In this document: in pieces, positions 43,604 through 52,465 of the stretch
How the letters are laid out: the number at the start of each line of letters is the position of its first letter
Position numbering within the stretch: position 1 is the stretch's first letter
Source: an uncultured Christensenellaceae bacterium
GTDB taxonomy: Bacteria; Bacillota; Clostridia; Christensenellales; CAG-314
Direction of reading: 5' to 3'
Assembly: GCA_910586625.1 (NCBI GenBank)
Contig: CAJUIZ010000001.1
Span: 310,001 to 374,000, forward strand
DNA length: 64,000 nucleotides
The notes under the pieces: model-generated
What the model was told of the DNA's origin: nothing
Database searches by the model: none
Seen by the model: only the letters and a program-made list of their open reading frames with translations
Position numbers and translations under genes: made by a program

Positions 43604-45502
43604 ATGGCAAGCGTACAACTCAATCACATTTACAAGGTATATCCTAACGGAGTAAAAGCCGTCAACGACTTTTGTATGGATATAGCCGACAAGGAATTTA
43701 TCGTTTTCGTAGGTCCGTCGGGCTGCGGTAAATCCACAACCTTGCGTATGATAGCAGGCTTGGAAGAAATTACCGCGGGCGAGCTTAGAATAGGCGACGC
43801 GGTAGTCAACGATATGGAACCCAAGGATCGCGACATAGCGATGGTTTTCCAGAACTACGCGTTATATCCGCATATGACGGTATACGAGAATATGGCGTTC
43901 GGACTTAAACTGCGTAAACTTTCCAAGGCGGAAATAGACGAAAAGGTTAAGGAAGCCGCGCGCATATTGGGCATTACGGAATATCTCGACCGCAAACCCA
44001 AGGCTTTGTCGGGCGGACAGCGTCAGCGCGTAGCGTTGGGACGCGCGATAGTGCGCGAGCCCAAGGTATTCCTGCTCGACGAGCCGCTGAGCAATCTCGA
44101 CGCGAAACTGCGTACCGCTATGCGTTCGGAGATAAGCAAGCTGCATCACAAACTGCAAACGACCTTTATTTACGTAACCCACGACCAAGTGGAAGCTATG
44201 ACTATGGGTACGCGCATCGTCGTTATGAAGGACGGTTTCGTTCAGCAGATAGACAGTCCGCGTAATTTGTACAATTTCCCCGGCAACAAGTTCGTCGCAG
44301 GCTTTATAGGAACGCCGCAAATGAACTTCTTCGACGGCAGACTGACCCAGCACGGCGACAAAGTTACTGTAACGTTAGACAATACGGAAGTAAGTTTGGA
44401 TGCTCCCGCAAGCTACTTCAACAAGGCGAACCGCGCATATCTCGACGGCAGCAAACCCGTAGTTATCGGCTTGCGCGCCGAGCACATATCCGTCGACCCC
44501 AAACAGTTCCCCTACAAAGCCAAGTGCCGCGTTTCTCACGTGGAAGAATTGGGTACGGACTGTCAGGTATATGCCGACTTTAATATCGCCAGCGAAGAAA
44601 CGGTTGCGGAAAGCCCCACGAGAGTCATTGTAAAGGCGCCCGCAGGCAGTTTTTACGATATCGATCAAATTATCGAAGTATCGCTCGATTTGTCGCACAT
44701 TCACGTATTCGACGCGGAAACGGAACAGACAATCGCTCCGCGTATTCCCGCCGAAGTAGTGGTAGAAGGCGTTGTCGCCAACGGCGCGCTGACGGCTCTC
44801 GGCACGGAAACTGCGCTTCCCGCTGCAATCGAAGCGCCTAACGGCAAGTATGCCGTCGTCATTCCCACAGACGCGGTAAGTTTGAAGGGAAAAATCGACG
44901 CGGAAGTTATAGGCGAAGAAGACGTAAACGGTCAGCGTCTTGTACACTTGAAAGTGGGCGATACAATATTGTTTGCCAAGCTTGACGCGGAAGAAAAGGT
45001 CGGCAAAAAGGCGAAAATCGCAATCGACTTGAAACAAATTACGTTGGAACGCGACGGCGAAGTTGTTTCCGCCCCGCTTAACTGCGATAACGTGCTTGTA
45101 GGCAGATTGGGCAAGCGCAAGGTATCGGTAGAAAAAGAAGTAAACGGCAAGATGAAGAAAGTAAGCGAATTGGAATTCTATTTAACCGTATTCGGAGCGG
45201 AATTCCCCTGCTCGCGCGCGCTTGCGCTGCGCCTTGCCAACGGCGGCGGACAGGATATTTTCAACAAGGACTTGGAGCTGCGTTTTACTCCTTACCAAGT
45301 AACTGCAGGTGAAACAGGTATAGAAGCTACGGTGGACAAAGTCGTCGACTACGGCTCGGAACGTTTTGCCGTATGCAAGGTGGGCGACAAGACGGTTAAC
45401 GCGCTTGTAGGCAAAGATTTTGCCGAAACGTCTGTACGCCTTGCTTTGGACGCGGAACAGCTTGCTATTATCGAGCTTGCAAACGGTATTCGTCTTGCAT
45501 AG
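43604..45502 (+). CDS. Sugar ABC transporter ATPase (MsmX/UgpC-like) with a long C-terminal extension
   Basis: 632 aa, against about 370 for the family. Nucleotide-binding domain: Walker A GPSGCGKST (37-45), Q-loop VFQNYALYPHM, signature LSGGQRQRVALGRA, Walker B VFLLDEPLSN and switch THDQVEA. A TOBE-type region follows (about 240-370). Residues about 371-632 are extra and rich in beta-strand, with VEKEVNGKMKKV and YQVTAGETGIEA; perhaps more OB/TOBE-like modules. Such ATPases are often shared by several carbohydrate transporters, so this one could drive the permeases at 39-41 kb. It has its own promoter. Confidence 0.92.
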   Translation: MASVQLNHIYKVYPNGVKAVNDFCMDIADKEFIVFVGPSGCGKSTTLRMIAGLEEITAGELRIGDAVVNDMEPKDRDIAMVFQNYALYPHMTVYENMAFGLKLRKLSKAEIDEKVKEAARILGITEYLDRKPKALSGGQRQRVALGRAIVREPKVFLLDEPLSNLDAKLRTAMRSEISKLHHKLQTTFIYVTHDQVEAMTMGTRIVVMKDGFVQQIDSPRNLYNFPGNKFVAGFIGTPQMNFFDGRLTQHGDKVTVTLDNTEVSLDAPASYFNKANRAYLDGSKPVVIGLRAEHISVDPKQFPYKAKCRVSHVEELGTDCQVYADFNIASEETVAESPTRVIVKAPAGSFYDIDQIIEVSLDLSHIHVFDAETEQTIAPRIPAEVVVEGVVANGALTALGTETALPAAIEAPNGKYAVVIPTDAVSLKGKIDAEVIGEEDVNGQRLVHLKVGDTILFAKLDAEEKVGKKAKIAIDLKQITLERDGEVVSAPLNCDNVLVGRLGKRKVSVEKEVNGKMKKVSELEFYLTVFGAEFPCSRALALRLANGGGQDIFNKDLELRFTPYQVTAGETGIEATVDKVVDYGSERFAVCKVGDKTVNALVGKDFAETSVRLALDAEQLAIIELANGIRLA

Positions 45503-45714
45503 TTCGCTCGCGCTTTGTTTTGAGCGGTTGACTTTTGCTCGCGCGTGCTACCGAAAACTGTTGCGCTTTGCAAATAATAATAGCATACGAACAACAATTA
45601 ACTGCGTTAATCAACAACAAACTGTTATAAATTACTCGCTATTACATCGTATCACATTGACGGTGATGTATTGCGATATATGTTGTTCGTGTACGATATA
45701 ATATAACCAAGAAT
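45503..45714. other. Intergenic, no gene recognised
   Basis: About 210 bp with a short TACATC / GATGTA inverted pair near 45645. Nothing else stands out. Confidence 0.4.
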
Positions 45715-45752
45715 AAATTATGGGGTTGCCAACGGCGACCCCATTATTTTTT
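45715..45752 (+). terminator. Terminator after the sugar ATPase
   Basis: ATGGGGT / ACCCCAT stem, 11-nt loop, then a T run, about 215 bp downstream of the stop. Confidence 0.8.
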
Positions 45753-45874
45753 TGCTTATAAAAAATAAGAAGTAAAATCCGTGTAGCTACACAGCGGTTA
45801 TTGATTGAGCATAGACAAATAGAAAAAATATGAGTTGTAACGCCGTATTGCCATAGGCAAAATTTCAAAAACGA

Positions 45875-45912
45875 AAAAAGGGGAATGTCGCATTAAGCGG
45901 CAAACCCCTTTG
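45875..45912 (-). terminator. Terminator of uppP
   Basis: Minus strand AAAGGGG / CCCCTTT outer stem with CGC/GCG inner pairing and a T run, 14 bp after the stop. Confidence 0.8.
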
Positions 45913-45925
45913 TTTTACTGAATGT

Positions 45926-46684
45926 TTACAGTATTATCAGCGATATAGTCAACGGAATAATCAAGTAAACCGCAAACCATATCCAGCTTTTGGTTTTGAC
46001 TGCGCGCATTACCATATAAACGGATACCAGTCCCGAGCAGAACGCCGCGGCAATACCTATAACCACGCAGTACCAAGGCACCGTTATAGCTGCCGTCAGC
46101 GCTTCGTAGCCTTCCACCGCCGCGCTGGCAAGTATTACGGGGATGGACAGCAGAAAGGAAAACTCCGCCGCGTCGCTTGCGTTTACGCCGAAAAGCTTCA
46201 TCGTGGAAATCGTGCTTCCGCTGCGCGACAGTCCGGGGAACACTGCAATACCCTGCGTAACCCCCGTAATAATCACGGGCAGCCAACCTGTTTGTTCAAG
46301 GCGCAGCCGCGGACGGGACAGGCGGTCGGAAACGATTATTAACACAATCGTCAAAGCAAATCCTATCGGCAGAAGATTGGCAAGAAAGGCTTCGGGAACA
46401 AACAGCTTTACCAATAGAGCAATAACAAACGTGGGAACACTTGCCACGACAAGGTATACAAACCGTTTGTCCGCTATCGGGTGACGAATAGTTTGCCACA
46501 GGCATTTTCGCATAGATATAACTACGGCGAGCAGCGTGCCGAGATGCAGCATAACATCGAAGAACAGTCCCGCTTGAATATCGAACAGTTTTTCCGCAAG
46601 TAAAAGGTGTCCGCTGCTCGACACAGGCAGGAACTCCGTAAACCCCTGCAAAAGACCCAAAAATATGCTTTGTAAAACCGTCAT
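45926..46684 (-). CDS. uppP: Undecaprenyl-diphosphatase UppP (BacA)
   Basis: Membrane enzyme recycling the undecaprenyl lipid carrier for cell-wall synthesis. QGFTEFLPVSSSGHL near the N-terminus and PGLSRSGSTIS in the middle are the two signature motifs. Multiple membrane segments; 252 aa. Confidence 0.95.
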   Translation of the reverse strand: MTVLQSIFLGLLQGFTEFLPVSSSGHLLLAEKLFDIQAGLFFDVMLHLGTLLAVVISMRKCLWQTIRHPIADKRFVYLVVASVPTFVIALLVKLFVPEAFLANLLPIGFALTIVLIIVSDRLSRPRLRLEQTGWLPVIITGVTQGIAVFPGLSRSGSTISTMKLFGVNASDAAEFSFLLSIPVILASAAVEGYEALTAAITVPWYCVVIGIAAAFCSGLVSVYMVMRAVKTKSWIWFAVYLIIPLTISLIIL

Positions 46685-46792
46685 AATTTCCTTATGTTCC
46701 TTGTTGATAAAGTTGTTGCGTCGCCGTTGCCGAATGCAAAGGCTATTTTATCGTCGGTTTTTGCAATATAAATTACCGAAATGTAATTTTTA

Positions 46793-46821
46793 TTTACATT
46801 GAGCGCGTTTTATTGTATAAT
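46793..46821 (+). promoter_or_regulatory. Sigma-A promoter of ychF
   Basis: TTTACA (46793-46798), 17-bp spacer, TATAAT (46816-46821). It gives a leader of about 195 nt (to 47024), in which I see short hairpins but no riboswitch. Confidence 0.75.
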
Positions 46822-47024
46822 TAAACGGTCGGATCGGTCTAACCGAATAGATCTTATTTTTGCATCGTAGGCTGTTGATAGATTTTTAAGAAAAGATTTC
46901 GCGTACGATAAAATAACTTAACGGTCGCCGCAAAACAGACTCAGCCGCATAATTAAGCATACGCTTTTTTACGTTGTTTTAGACTGTTAGGGTATATTTT
47001 CCTTATCTAAGGGGGTTATTATAA

Positions 47025-48116
47025 ATGAAATTGGGAGTCGTCGGGTTGCCTAACGTAGGCAAAAGCACTCTGTTTAATGCAATAACGCAAGCGGGCGCGG
47101 AAATAGCCAATTATCCGTTTTGCACAATCGAACCTAACGTAGGCGTCGTCGCCGTTCCCGACGAACGGTTAGACAAGCTTGCCGCGCTGTACGACAGCAG
47201 AAAGGTTACGCCCACGTACTTGAAGTTTGTGGATATTGCCGGGCTTGTCAAGGGCGCGTCCCGCGGCGAAGGCTTGGGCAACAAGTTTTTGTCGCACATA
47301 CGCGAAGTGGACGCTATCGTTCACGTCGTACGCTGCTTTGTCGATTCCAATGTTACGCACGTTTCCGACAGGATTGACCCCGTATCGGACATGACCACGA
47401 TAAACCTTGAGCTTATCCTTGCGGATATCGAAACGGTTAGCGCGCGGCTGAATAAAGCCGTAAATATGCAAAAGACGGGCGAAAAGAAGTACAAAATCGA
47501 AGCGGAGCTGCTCGGCCGCATTCTTTCTCATTTGGAAAGCGAAAAGCCCGTCCGCACAATGGAATTCGACGAAGACGAACAGGCTCTCGTCGACGATATG
47601 TTTTTGCTTACGGCAAAGCCCGTAATTTATGCGGCAAATATTGCCGAAGGCGATTTGGGGCAGCCGGAAAACGATTTAGTCAAGCGGGTTGTCGATTACG
47701 CCGACAGCGAAAACGCCGAAACGCTGGTTATCTGCGCCAAGGTGGAAGAAGAACTGTCACGTTTGGACGCGGAAGAAAAGGCAATGTTCCTTGAAAGCTA
47801 CGGCATAGAAGAAAGCGGCTTGAACCGACTTGTTAAAAAATGCTACAAGCTGCTGCATTTGGTGAGCTATCTTACGGCGGGGGAAAAGGAAACCCGCGCT
47901 TGGACCGTTACGGAAGGAACCAAGGCTCCGCAGGCGGCGGGCAAAATACATTCCGATTTCGAAAAAGGTTTTATACGCGCGGAAATCGTCGATTATAACA
48001 CAATGTTGGAGTTGGGCGGTTACAACCAAGCCAAAGAAAAGGGTAAGGTGCGCAGCGAAGGCAAGGACTACGTAATAAAGGACGGCGACGTTGTGCTGTT
48101 CCGTTTTAACGTATAA
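47025..48116 (+). CDS. ychF: Ribosome-binding ATPase YchF/Ola1
   Basis: Obg-family ATPase that binds ribosomes and is linked to stress. The N-terminus MKLGVVGLPNVGKSTLFNAI has the P-loop. VDIAGLVKGASRGEGLGNKF and the TGS-like C-terminus (EKGFIRAEIVDYNTMLELGG) are the YchF signatures. Length 363 aa is normal. The G4-like specificity motif is altered as in ATP-preferring YchF. Confidence 0.96.
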   Translation: MKLGVVGLPNVGKSTLFNAITQAGAEIANYPFCTIEPNVGVVAVPDERLDKLAALYDSRKVTPTYLKFVDIAGLVKGASRGEGLGNKFLSHIREVDAIVHVVRCFVDSNVTHVSDRIDPVSDMTTINLELILADIETVSARLNKAVNMQKTGEKKYKIEAELLGRILSHLESEKPVRTMEFDEDEQALVDDMFLLTAKPVIYAANIAEGDLGQPENDLVKRVVDYADSENAETLVICAKVEEELSRLDAEEKAMFLESYGIEESGLNRLVKKCYKLLHLVSYLTAGEKETRAWTVTEGTKAPQAAGKIHSDFEKGFIRAEIVDYNTMLELGGYNQAKEKGKVRSEGKDYVIKDGDVVLFRFNV

Positions 48117-48130
48117 CGGTTGAAGCTTCG

Positions 48131-48562
48131 ATGAAAACTCATTACGAAATAATTGAACCGACTTCGGAAGAAGCGGAAGCAATAGACGGTAATTTATTGG
48201 AAGAAATACGCAATGTCAAACCGTTTGCATTAAAGGAGCCTTTTGTTCCGCTGAACCTTTGCGCCAAAGTAAACGGCGATATAGTAGGCGGAGTGTTGGC
48301 CTACGCGGTTATGTGGGATATATTGTATATCGACACAGTTTGGACGAAAGAATCTTACCGCGGACAGGGCATTGCCGTTCGCTTGCTCGAACAAACGGAA
48401 AAACGTGCGGCGGCAATGGGCTGTAAAACGGCGAGGCTAAGCACGTACGATTTTCAAGCGCCGTATTTATACGAAAAAACGGGCTACGCAAAATTCGGCG
48501 AAATAGATTACGGCCATTGTAAAGAATTTTTTTACTTCAAACGATTGACGGAGGCAAAATGA
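48131..48562 (+). CDS. GNAT-family N-acetyltransferase
   Basis: 143 aa; the acetyl-CoA loop YRGQGIAVRLLEQTEKRA (RxxGxG/A) is clear, followed by YLYEKTGYAKFG, which is typical of the last strand-helix. Substrate unknown. It lies 14 bp after ychF and overlaps the next gene by 4 bp (ATGA). Confidence 0.88.
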   Translation: MKTHYEIIEPTSEEAEAIDGNLLEEIRNVKPFALKEPFVPLNLCAKVNGDIVGGVLAYAVMWDILYIDTVWTKESYRGQGIAVRLLEQTEKRAAAMGCKTARLSTYDFQAPYLYEKTGYAKFGEIDYGHCKEFFYFKRLTEAK

Positions 48563-50193
48563 AGCGTTTTACCGCAAAAGAAATAAATCCGAACAAAGTC
48601 GGTATCGGCAATAAAATAGCGTTCGCCTGCGGAGATATTTTCGGCGGCGGAAGCTTTAATATTATCAACTTTTTGTTTACGCCGTTTTTAACCTTGGTCG
48701 TAGGCATACCTATGGTGCACTTGACTTGGCTGTTGCTGCTTACTAAAATTTGGGACGGTATTATCGACCCGTTTATCGGCAAGGTTACGGACGGCAAGCG
48801 TCCGGGTAAGTACGGCAAACGGCGTTACTTTATGCTTATTTGCGCGCCGCTTGTTTTGGTAGCGTTTGTAATGCTGTTTTTCCCTTGGAATATCGTCACC
48901 AACAGCGTTCCGTTAAAATGCGTTTTCGTAATTATAGTATATATGCTGTACGCTACGGCGCAGAGCTTTGTGCTTATTCCCTACTATTCGCATGCCAGCG
49001 AGATGACGGACGACTTCAACGAACGAAACAACGTCAACGCGGTGCGTATCGCTTTCAGCATAATGTCAAGTATAATTTGCGTAGCCGTTCCCGGTATGAT
49101 AGCTTCGCCCACCAAGGGCGACAACGGCGTATGCTATATTCTTATGGCGGGTATATTCGGCGTTATCTTCGCAATATCCATTTTGGTTACGGCATTATTC
49201 AGTAAGGAACAAATAGTTACTCCGCCCGTCAAAACCAAGCTTAGCTTGAAGGAATTTGTCCGTCCGTTAAAGCTCAAAACTTATCGTCAGTATCTCGGCA
49301 TACAAATGTGTACGTCTATGGCTATGGCGGTAATGAGCAGCTTTTTCTTTACGTTCTGCGATTTTTATTTAAGACGTATGAGTTACAGTCAGTTAACTCT
49401 CAACGGCGGCGGCCGTTTCCCCATAGCTACGGTTGCGGCGGCAATGATGTTTGTAGCGCAGATTTTCGCGTTGCCGTTTTATTTGAAGCTTATAAAAATC
49501 AAGTCGAAACGCTTTGCGTATATTACGGGCGCGCTGATTTGGATAACAATGGTAGCATTTATGCTGTTGTTGCCCGCCGAAAGCGAAATCGCAGTAGGAG
49601 ATAACGGCGGCATAAGCACGGTTAAAGGCGCGCCTAATTGGTTGGTTATCGTGTTCGGTCTGCTTACGGGCTTCGGCATAGGCGGCACGGTGTTCGTTCC
49701 GCACAGCAGTTTCGGGGACGTATGCGACGTAGGCGAGCTGTATTTCGGCGAGCGTACCGAAGGCGCGTTTTCGGGCTTGACCAATTTTCTCAACACAACC
49801 GCGCAGGCGGTAGGATTGGCGATTCCGCCCCTTGTGATAGGGTTGTGCGGATACGTGGAAACTCAATACGTTACGGCTGCGGAATTTGCGGCAAAGTACG
49901 GCGACGTTGTAAGCGGCGCAACCGTTACCTTTAACGGCATATTGTGCAAGGTTACCAAGGGCGCGGAAAACGTTCAGCTGCTTCCCGTCGAACAAACGGA
50001 AACGGCGCAGCTTGCCATAAGGCTTACGTTTATTTTGTTGCCTATCGTTATAATGTGCATAGGCATAGCGATAGCCAGCCGCTATAAGTTGACAAAAACG
50101 CTGCAAAGTAAAATTGTTGAAGCCAACGCGCATACGGACAAGGATACCGACGAGTTCCGTCAAACTCGCGAAGAATTGCTCAAACAACTGTAA
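48559..50193 (+). CDS. GPH-family sugar:cation symporter (MelB-like)
   Basis: 544 aa with about twelve hydrophobic segments. LTKIWDGIIDPFIGKVTDGK with GKYGKRRYFM is the GPH cytoplasmic-loop motif, and the N-terminus KIAFACGDIFGG is also typical. Probably imports a glycoside or hexuronide with Na+ or H+. It overlaps the GNAT gene by ATGA. Confidence 0.85.
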   Translation: MKRFTAKEINPNKVGIGNKIAFACGDIFGGGSFNIINFLFTPFLTLVVGIPMVHLTWLLLLTKIWDGIIDPFIGKVTDGKRPGKYGKRRYFMLICAPLVLVAFVMLFFPWNIVTNSVPLKCVFVIIVYMLYATAQSFVLIPYYSHASEMTDDFNERNNVNAVRIAFSIMSSIICVAVPGMIASPTKGDNGVCYILMAGIFGVIFAISILVTALFSKEQIVTPPVKTKLSLKEFVRPLKLKTYRQYLGIQMCTSMAMAVMSSFFFTFCDFYLRRMSYSQLTLNGGGRFPIATVAAAMMFVAQIFALPFYLKLIKIKSKRFAYITGALIWITMVAFMLLLPAESEIAVGDNGGISTVKGAPNWLVIVFGLLTGFGIGGTVFVPHSSFGDVCDVGELYFGERTEGAFSGLTNFLNTTAQAVGLAIPPLVIGLCGYVETQYVTAAEFAAKYGDVVSGATVTFNGILCKVTKGAENVQLLPVEQTETAQLAIRLTFILLPIVIMCIGIAIASRYKLTKTLQSKIVEANAHTDKDTDEFRQTREELLKQL

Positions 50194-50260
50194 TAACGCG
50201 CGCTGTCGGGCGGAGTTCGAATTTTGTACGGCGGCGGTTCAGATAATATACGGATAAAAA

Positions 50261-51031
50261 ATGATAAAAATTTCCCCATTATTTTCGGGAAGCAAGGGCA
50301 ATTGCACTCTTGTACAGTCTGCCGAAGCCAACCTGCTTTTGGACTTGGGCTACGGTTACAAGCAGATATTGTCCGCTCTTGCCCGACATAATATTACTCC
50401 GACGGATATCGACGGGATAGTCGTAACGCACGAGCACAGCGACCACGTTTCCGCCCTGCAATATTGGGCGCGTAGGTATCGTACCAAGGTGTTTGTTCCG
50501 AGCTTGATTTCCGACTACGTAAGCGCGGCTGCGTATTGCGGAACGGTAACGCCTATTCAAGGCAGCTTTGCGGTTAAGGATATCGACGTGGATTTTTACG
50601 AATGCAGTCACGACTCGCGCAGCTGCTACGGTTACCGTTTTACGTCGGACGGCCTGTCTGCCGCCAGTGTGACGGACACGGGAAAAACCGATGCAAAATT
50701 GGTTGATTTTCTCTTGCCGTGCGTAACGGTGCAGCTTGAGAGCAATCACGACGAAGATATGCTGTTTAACGGGCGTTATCCGTATTTTCTTAAACGCCGA
50801 ATATCTTCGGATTTCGGTCATTTGTCCAACAAGCAGTCGGCGGAAGTATTGGCTTTGCTGTTAAACGGGAATTTGAAAAACGTAATATTAGCGCACCTGT
50901 CCGAACAGAATAACACCAAAGAATTGGCGTTCGGCTCGGCAGTTAGCGTATTAAAGGATAAAGGAGTAGTTGAAGGAAAGGACGTTTCGGTGTATGTCGC
51001 CGATCAGTATTTCAACGGTATAACGGTATGA
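50261..51031 (+). CDS. MBL-fold metallohydrolase (YycJ/WalJ-like)
   Basis: 256 aa. VTHEHSDH is the HxHxDH metal site, SGSKGNCTLVQS the N-terminal signature of the WalJ family, and LAHLSEQNNTKELA the C-terminal one. WalJ proteins are nucleases linked to coordination of division and replication. The usual walRK genes are not next to it. Overlaps the next gene by 4 bp (ATGA). Confidence 0.88.
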   Translation: MIKISPLFSGSKGNCTLVQSAEANLLLDLGYGYKQILSALARHNITPTDIDGIVVTHEHSDHVSALQYWARRYRTKVFVPSLISDYVSAAAYCGTVTPIQGSFAVKDIDVDFYECSHDSRSCYGYRFTSDGLSAASVTDTGKTDAKLVDFLLPCVTVQLESNHDEDMLFNGRYPYFLKRRISSDFGHLSNKQSAEVLALLLNGNLKNVILAHLSEQNNTKELAFGSAVSVLKDKGVVEGKDVSVYVADQYFNGITV

Positions 51032-51936
51032 ATAAACGAATTTGCTACGAAAGAAACGATTTGGGACTGTCTTTCGCCACGGTAACGCTCGCCACGTTGA
51101 TATACGCGTTTGCGTCCGCTATTGTCGCGCAAATTTTTAACCTTCGGGAACAGTATTGGTGGCGTATAGTTCAGTTAACGCTTAATACTCTCGTAATAGG
51201 CGCGTCGGCTATTGTTTACGCCGCAATTACCAAGACGGATTTTGTCAAGGCTACTACGTTGAATAAAAAACCGCTGCCGGCGCATATAGGCTGGGGAGTA
51301 TTGGCTACGGCGTTTCTTATCGTTATGATGGTACCGCTTAACGAATGGATAATGGAAGGTATCGTCAGGCTCGGACTGAAAAAGCCGACCGTCAATATCG
51401 ACTTGGATATATATTCTATGATAGCGATAGCCTGCATTTTGCCTGCGTTTACCGAAGAAATCGTTTTCCGCGGAACGGTCGCTCAGTCTTTGGCGGGAAG
51501 CAAAAATAAGCTTGCTTCGTTAGCGGTGGTAGGAGCTTTGTTTTCGCTGTTCCATATGAACCCCGCGCAAACCGTTCATCAATTCGTATTGGGCGCGTTT
51601 ATGGCGTTGTTGGTGTTCCGCAGCGGCAGTATTTGGACAAGCGTTATCGTGCATTTGTTCAATAACCTTACCGCCGTTATTCTCGATTTTGTCGGGGCGG
51701 ACGCGTTCTTTCAAGCTAACGCCGTTTGGCTGTTCTTTGTCGGTCTTGCGGGCTTTGCGGGAGCCGTAGTAGGATATCTGTTTACTACCAAAAGCAAATG
51801 GGGCACCCGCGCCGAGAGCGACGAAACCGAAAACGCAGGTCAAGTTAAAAGCGTAGCCGCGTCTAACGCGTGCTTGGGCGTTGCCGTCGGCATTTGCGGC
51901 GTGATGTGGATTTTGAGTCTGTTGGTGTCGGAATGA
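51028..51936 (+). CDS. CPBP-family intramembrane metalloprotease
   Basis: 302 aa, eight or so hydrophobic segments. PAFTEEIVFRGTV (EExxxR), FSLFHMNP (FxxxH) and VIVHLFNN (HxxxN) are the three active-site motifs of CPBP/Abi proteases. In other bacteria they include immunity proteins and processing enzymes; the target is unknown. Overlaps rlmH by 4 bp. Confidence 0.9.
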   Translation: MNKRICYERNDLGLSFATVTLATLIYAFASAIVAQIFNLREQYWWRIVQLTLNTLVIGASAIVYAAITKTDFVKATTLNKKPLPAHIGWGVLATAFLIVMMVPLNEWIMEGIVRLGLKKPTVNIDLDIYSMIAIACILPAFTEEIVFRGTVAQSLAGSKNKLASLAVVGALFSLFHMNPAQTVHQFVLGAFMALLVFRSGSIWTSVIVHLFNNLTAVILDFVGADAFFQANAVWLFFVGLAGFAGAVVGYLFTTKSKWGTRAESDETENAGQVKSVAASNACLGVAVGICGVMWILSLLVSE

Positions 51937-52403
51937 AATTCAAAATTGTCGCCGTCGGTAAAATAAAAGAAAGCTTTTACCGAGAAGCCGTTTCGGAATA
52001 CGTCAAGCGCTTGTCGCGTTATTGTACCGTCGAAATAACTGAGATTGCGGAGTGCTTGTATAACGGCGAACCGAACGAGAAGGAAATAACAAAAATTACG
52101 GAAACGGAAGGCAAAGCGATTTTGTCGAAGACGGAAGGTTTCGTAACCGTTCTCGATATAAACGGAACGGAGCTGACAAGCGAAAATTTGTCTCGTATAA
52201 TTTCCGAGAAAAAACAGAATCATTCGGTATTTACTTTCGTAATAGGCGGAAGCTACGGATTATCCGAAGAAGTAAAACGTCGGGCGGATTTGCGTCTGTC
52301 GTTTGGGCGCATTACTCTGCCGCATATGCTGTGCCGCGTGGTTTTGTGCGAGCAGCTGTACCGCGCGGAATGTATAGCGCGTAACGTAAGCTATCACAAG
52401 TAA
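51933..52403 (+). CDS. rlmH: 23S rRNA (pseudouridine1915-N3)-methyltransferase RlmH
   Basis: SPOUT methyltransferase acting on the 70S ribosome. MKFKIVAVGKIKESFY, FVIGGSYGLS and the C-terminus YRAECIARNVSYHK are family hallmarks. 156 aa from the ATG at 51933, which overlaps the CPBP stop. The earlier opening of this frame is not the start. Confidence 0.96.
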   Translation: MKFKIVAVGKIKESFYREAVSEYVKRLSRYCTVEITEIAECLYNGEPNEKEITKITETEGKAILSKTEGFVTVLDINGTELTSENLSRIISEKKQNHSVFTFVIGGSYGLSEEVKRRADLRLSFGRITLPHMLCRVVLCEQLYRAECIARNVSYHK

Positions 52404-52411
52404 CTTAATTG

Positions 52412-52439
52412 TTGACAAATTCGTAATGTGTGGTACAAT
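52412..52439 (+). promoter_or_regulatory. Sigma-A promoter of the degenerate-hydrolase operon
   Basis: TTGACA (52412-52417), 16-bp spacer, TACAAT (52434-52439). Confidence 0.7.
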
Positions 52440-52465
52440 ATCGCTAACTGATATCGTAGGTGTTT

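Noticed and set aside
44531..44555. parS-like CACGTG inside the sugar ATPase gene
   Set aside because: Half-sites do not fit the 16-bp parS consensus and it lies within coding sequence.
46822..47024. Long leader of ychF as a possible riboswitch
   Set aside because: Short hairpins only; no known aptamer pattern recognised.
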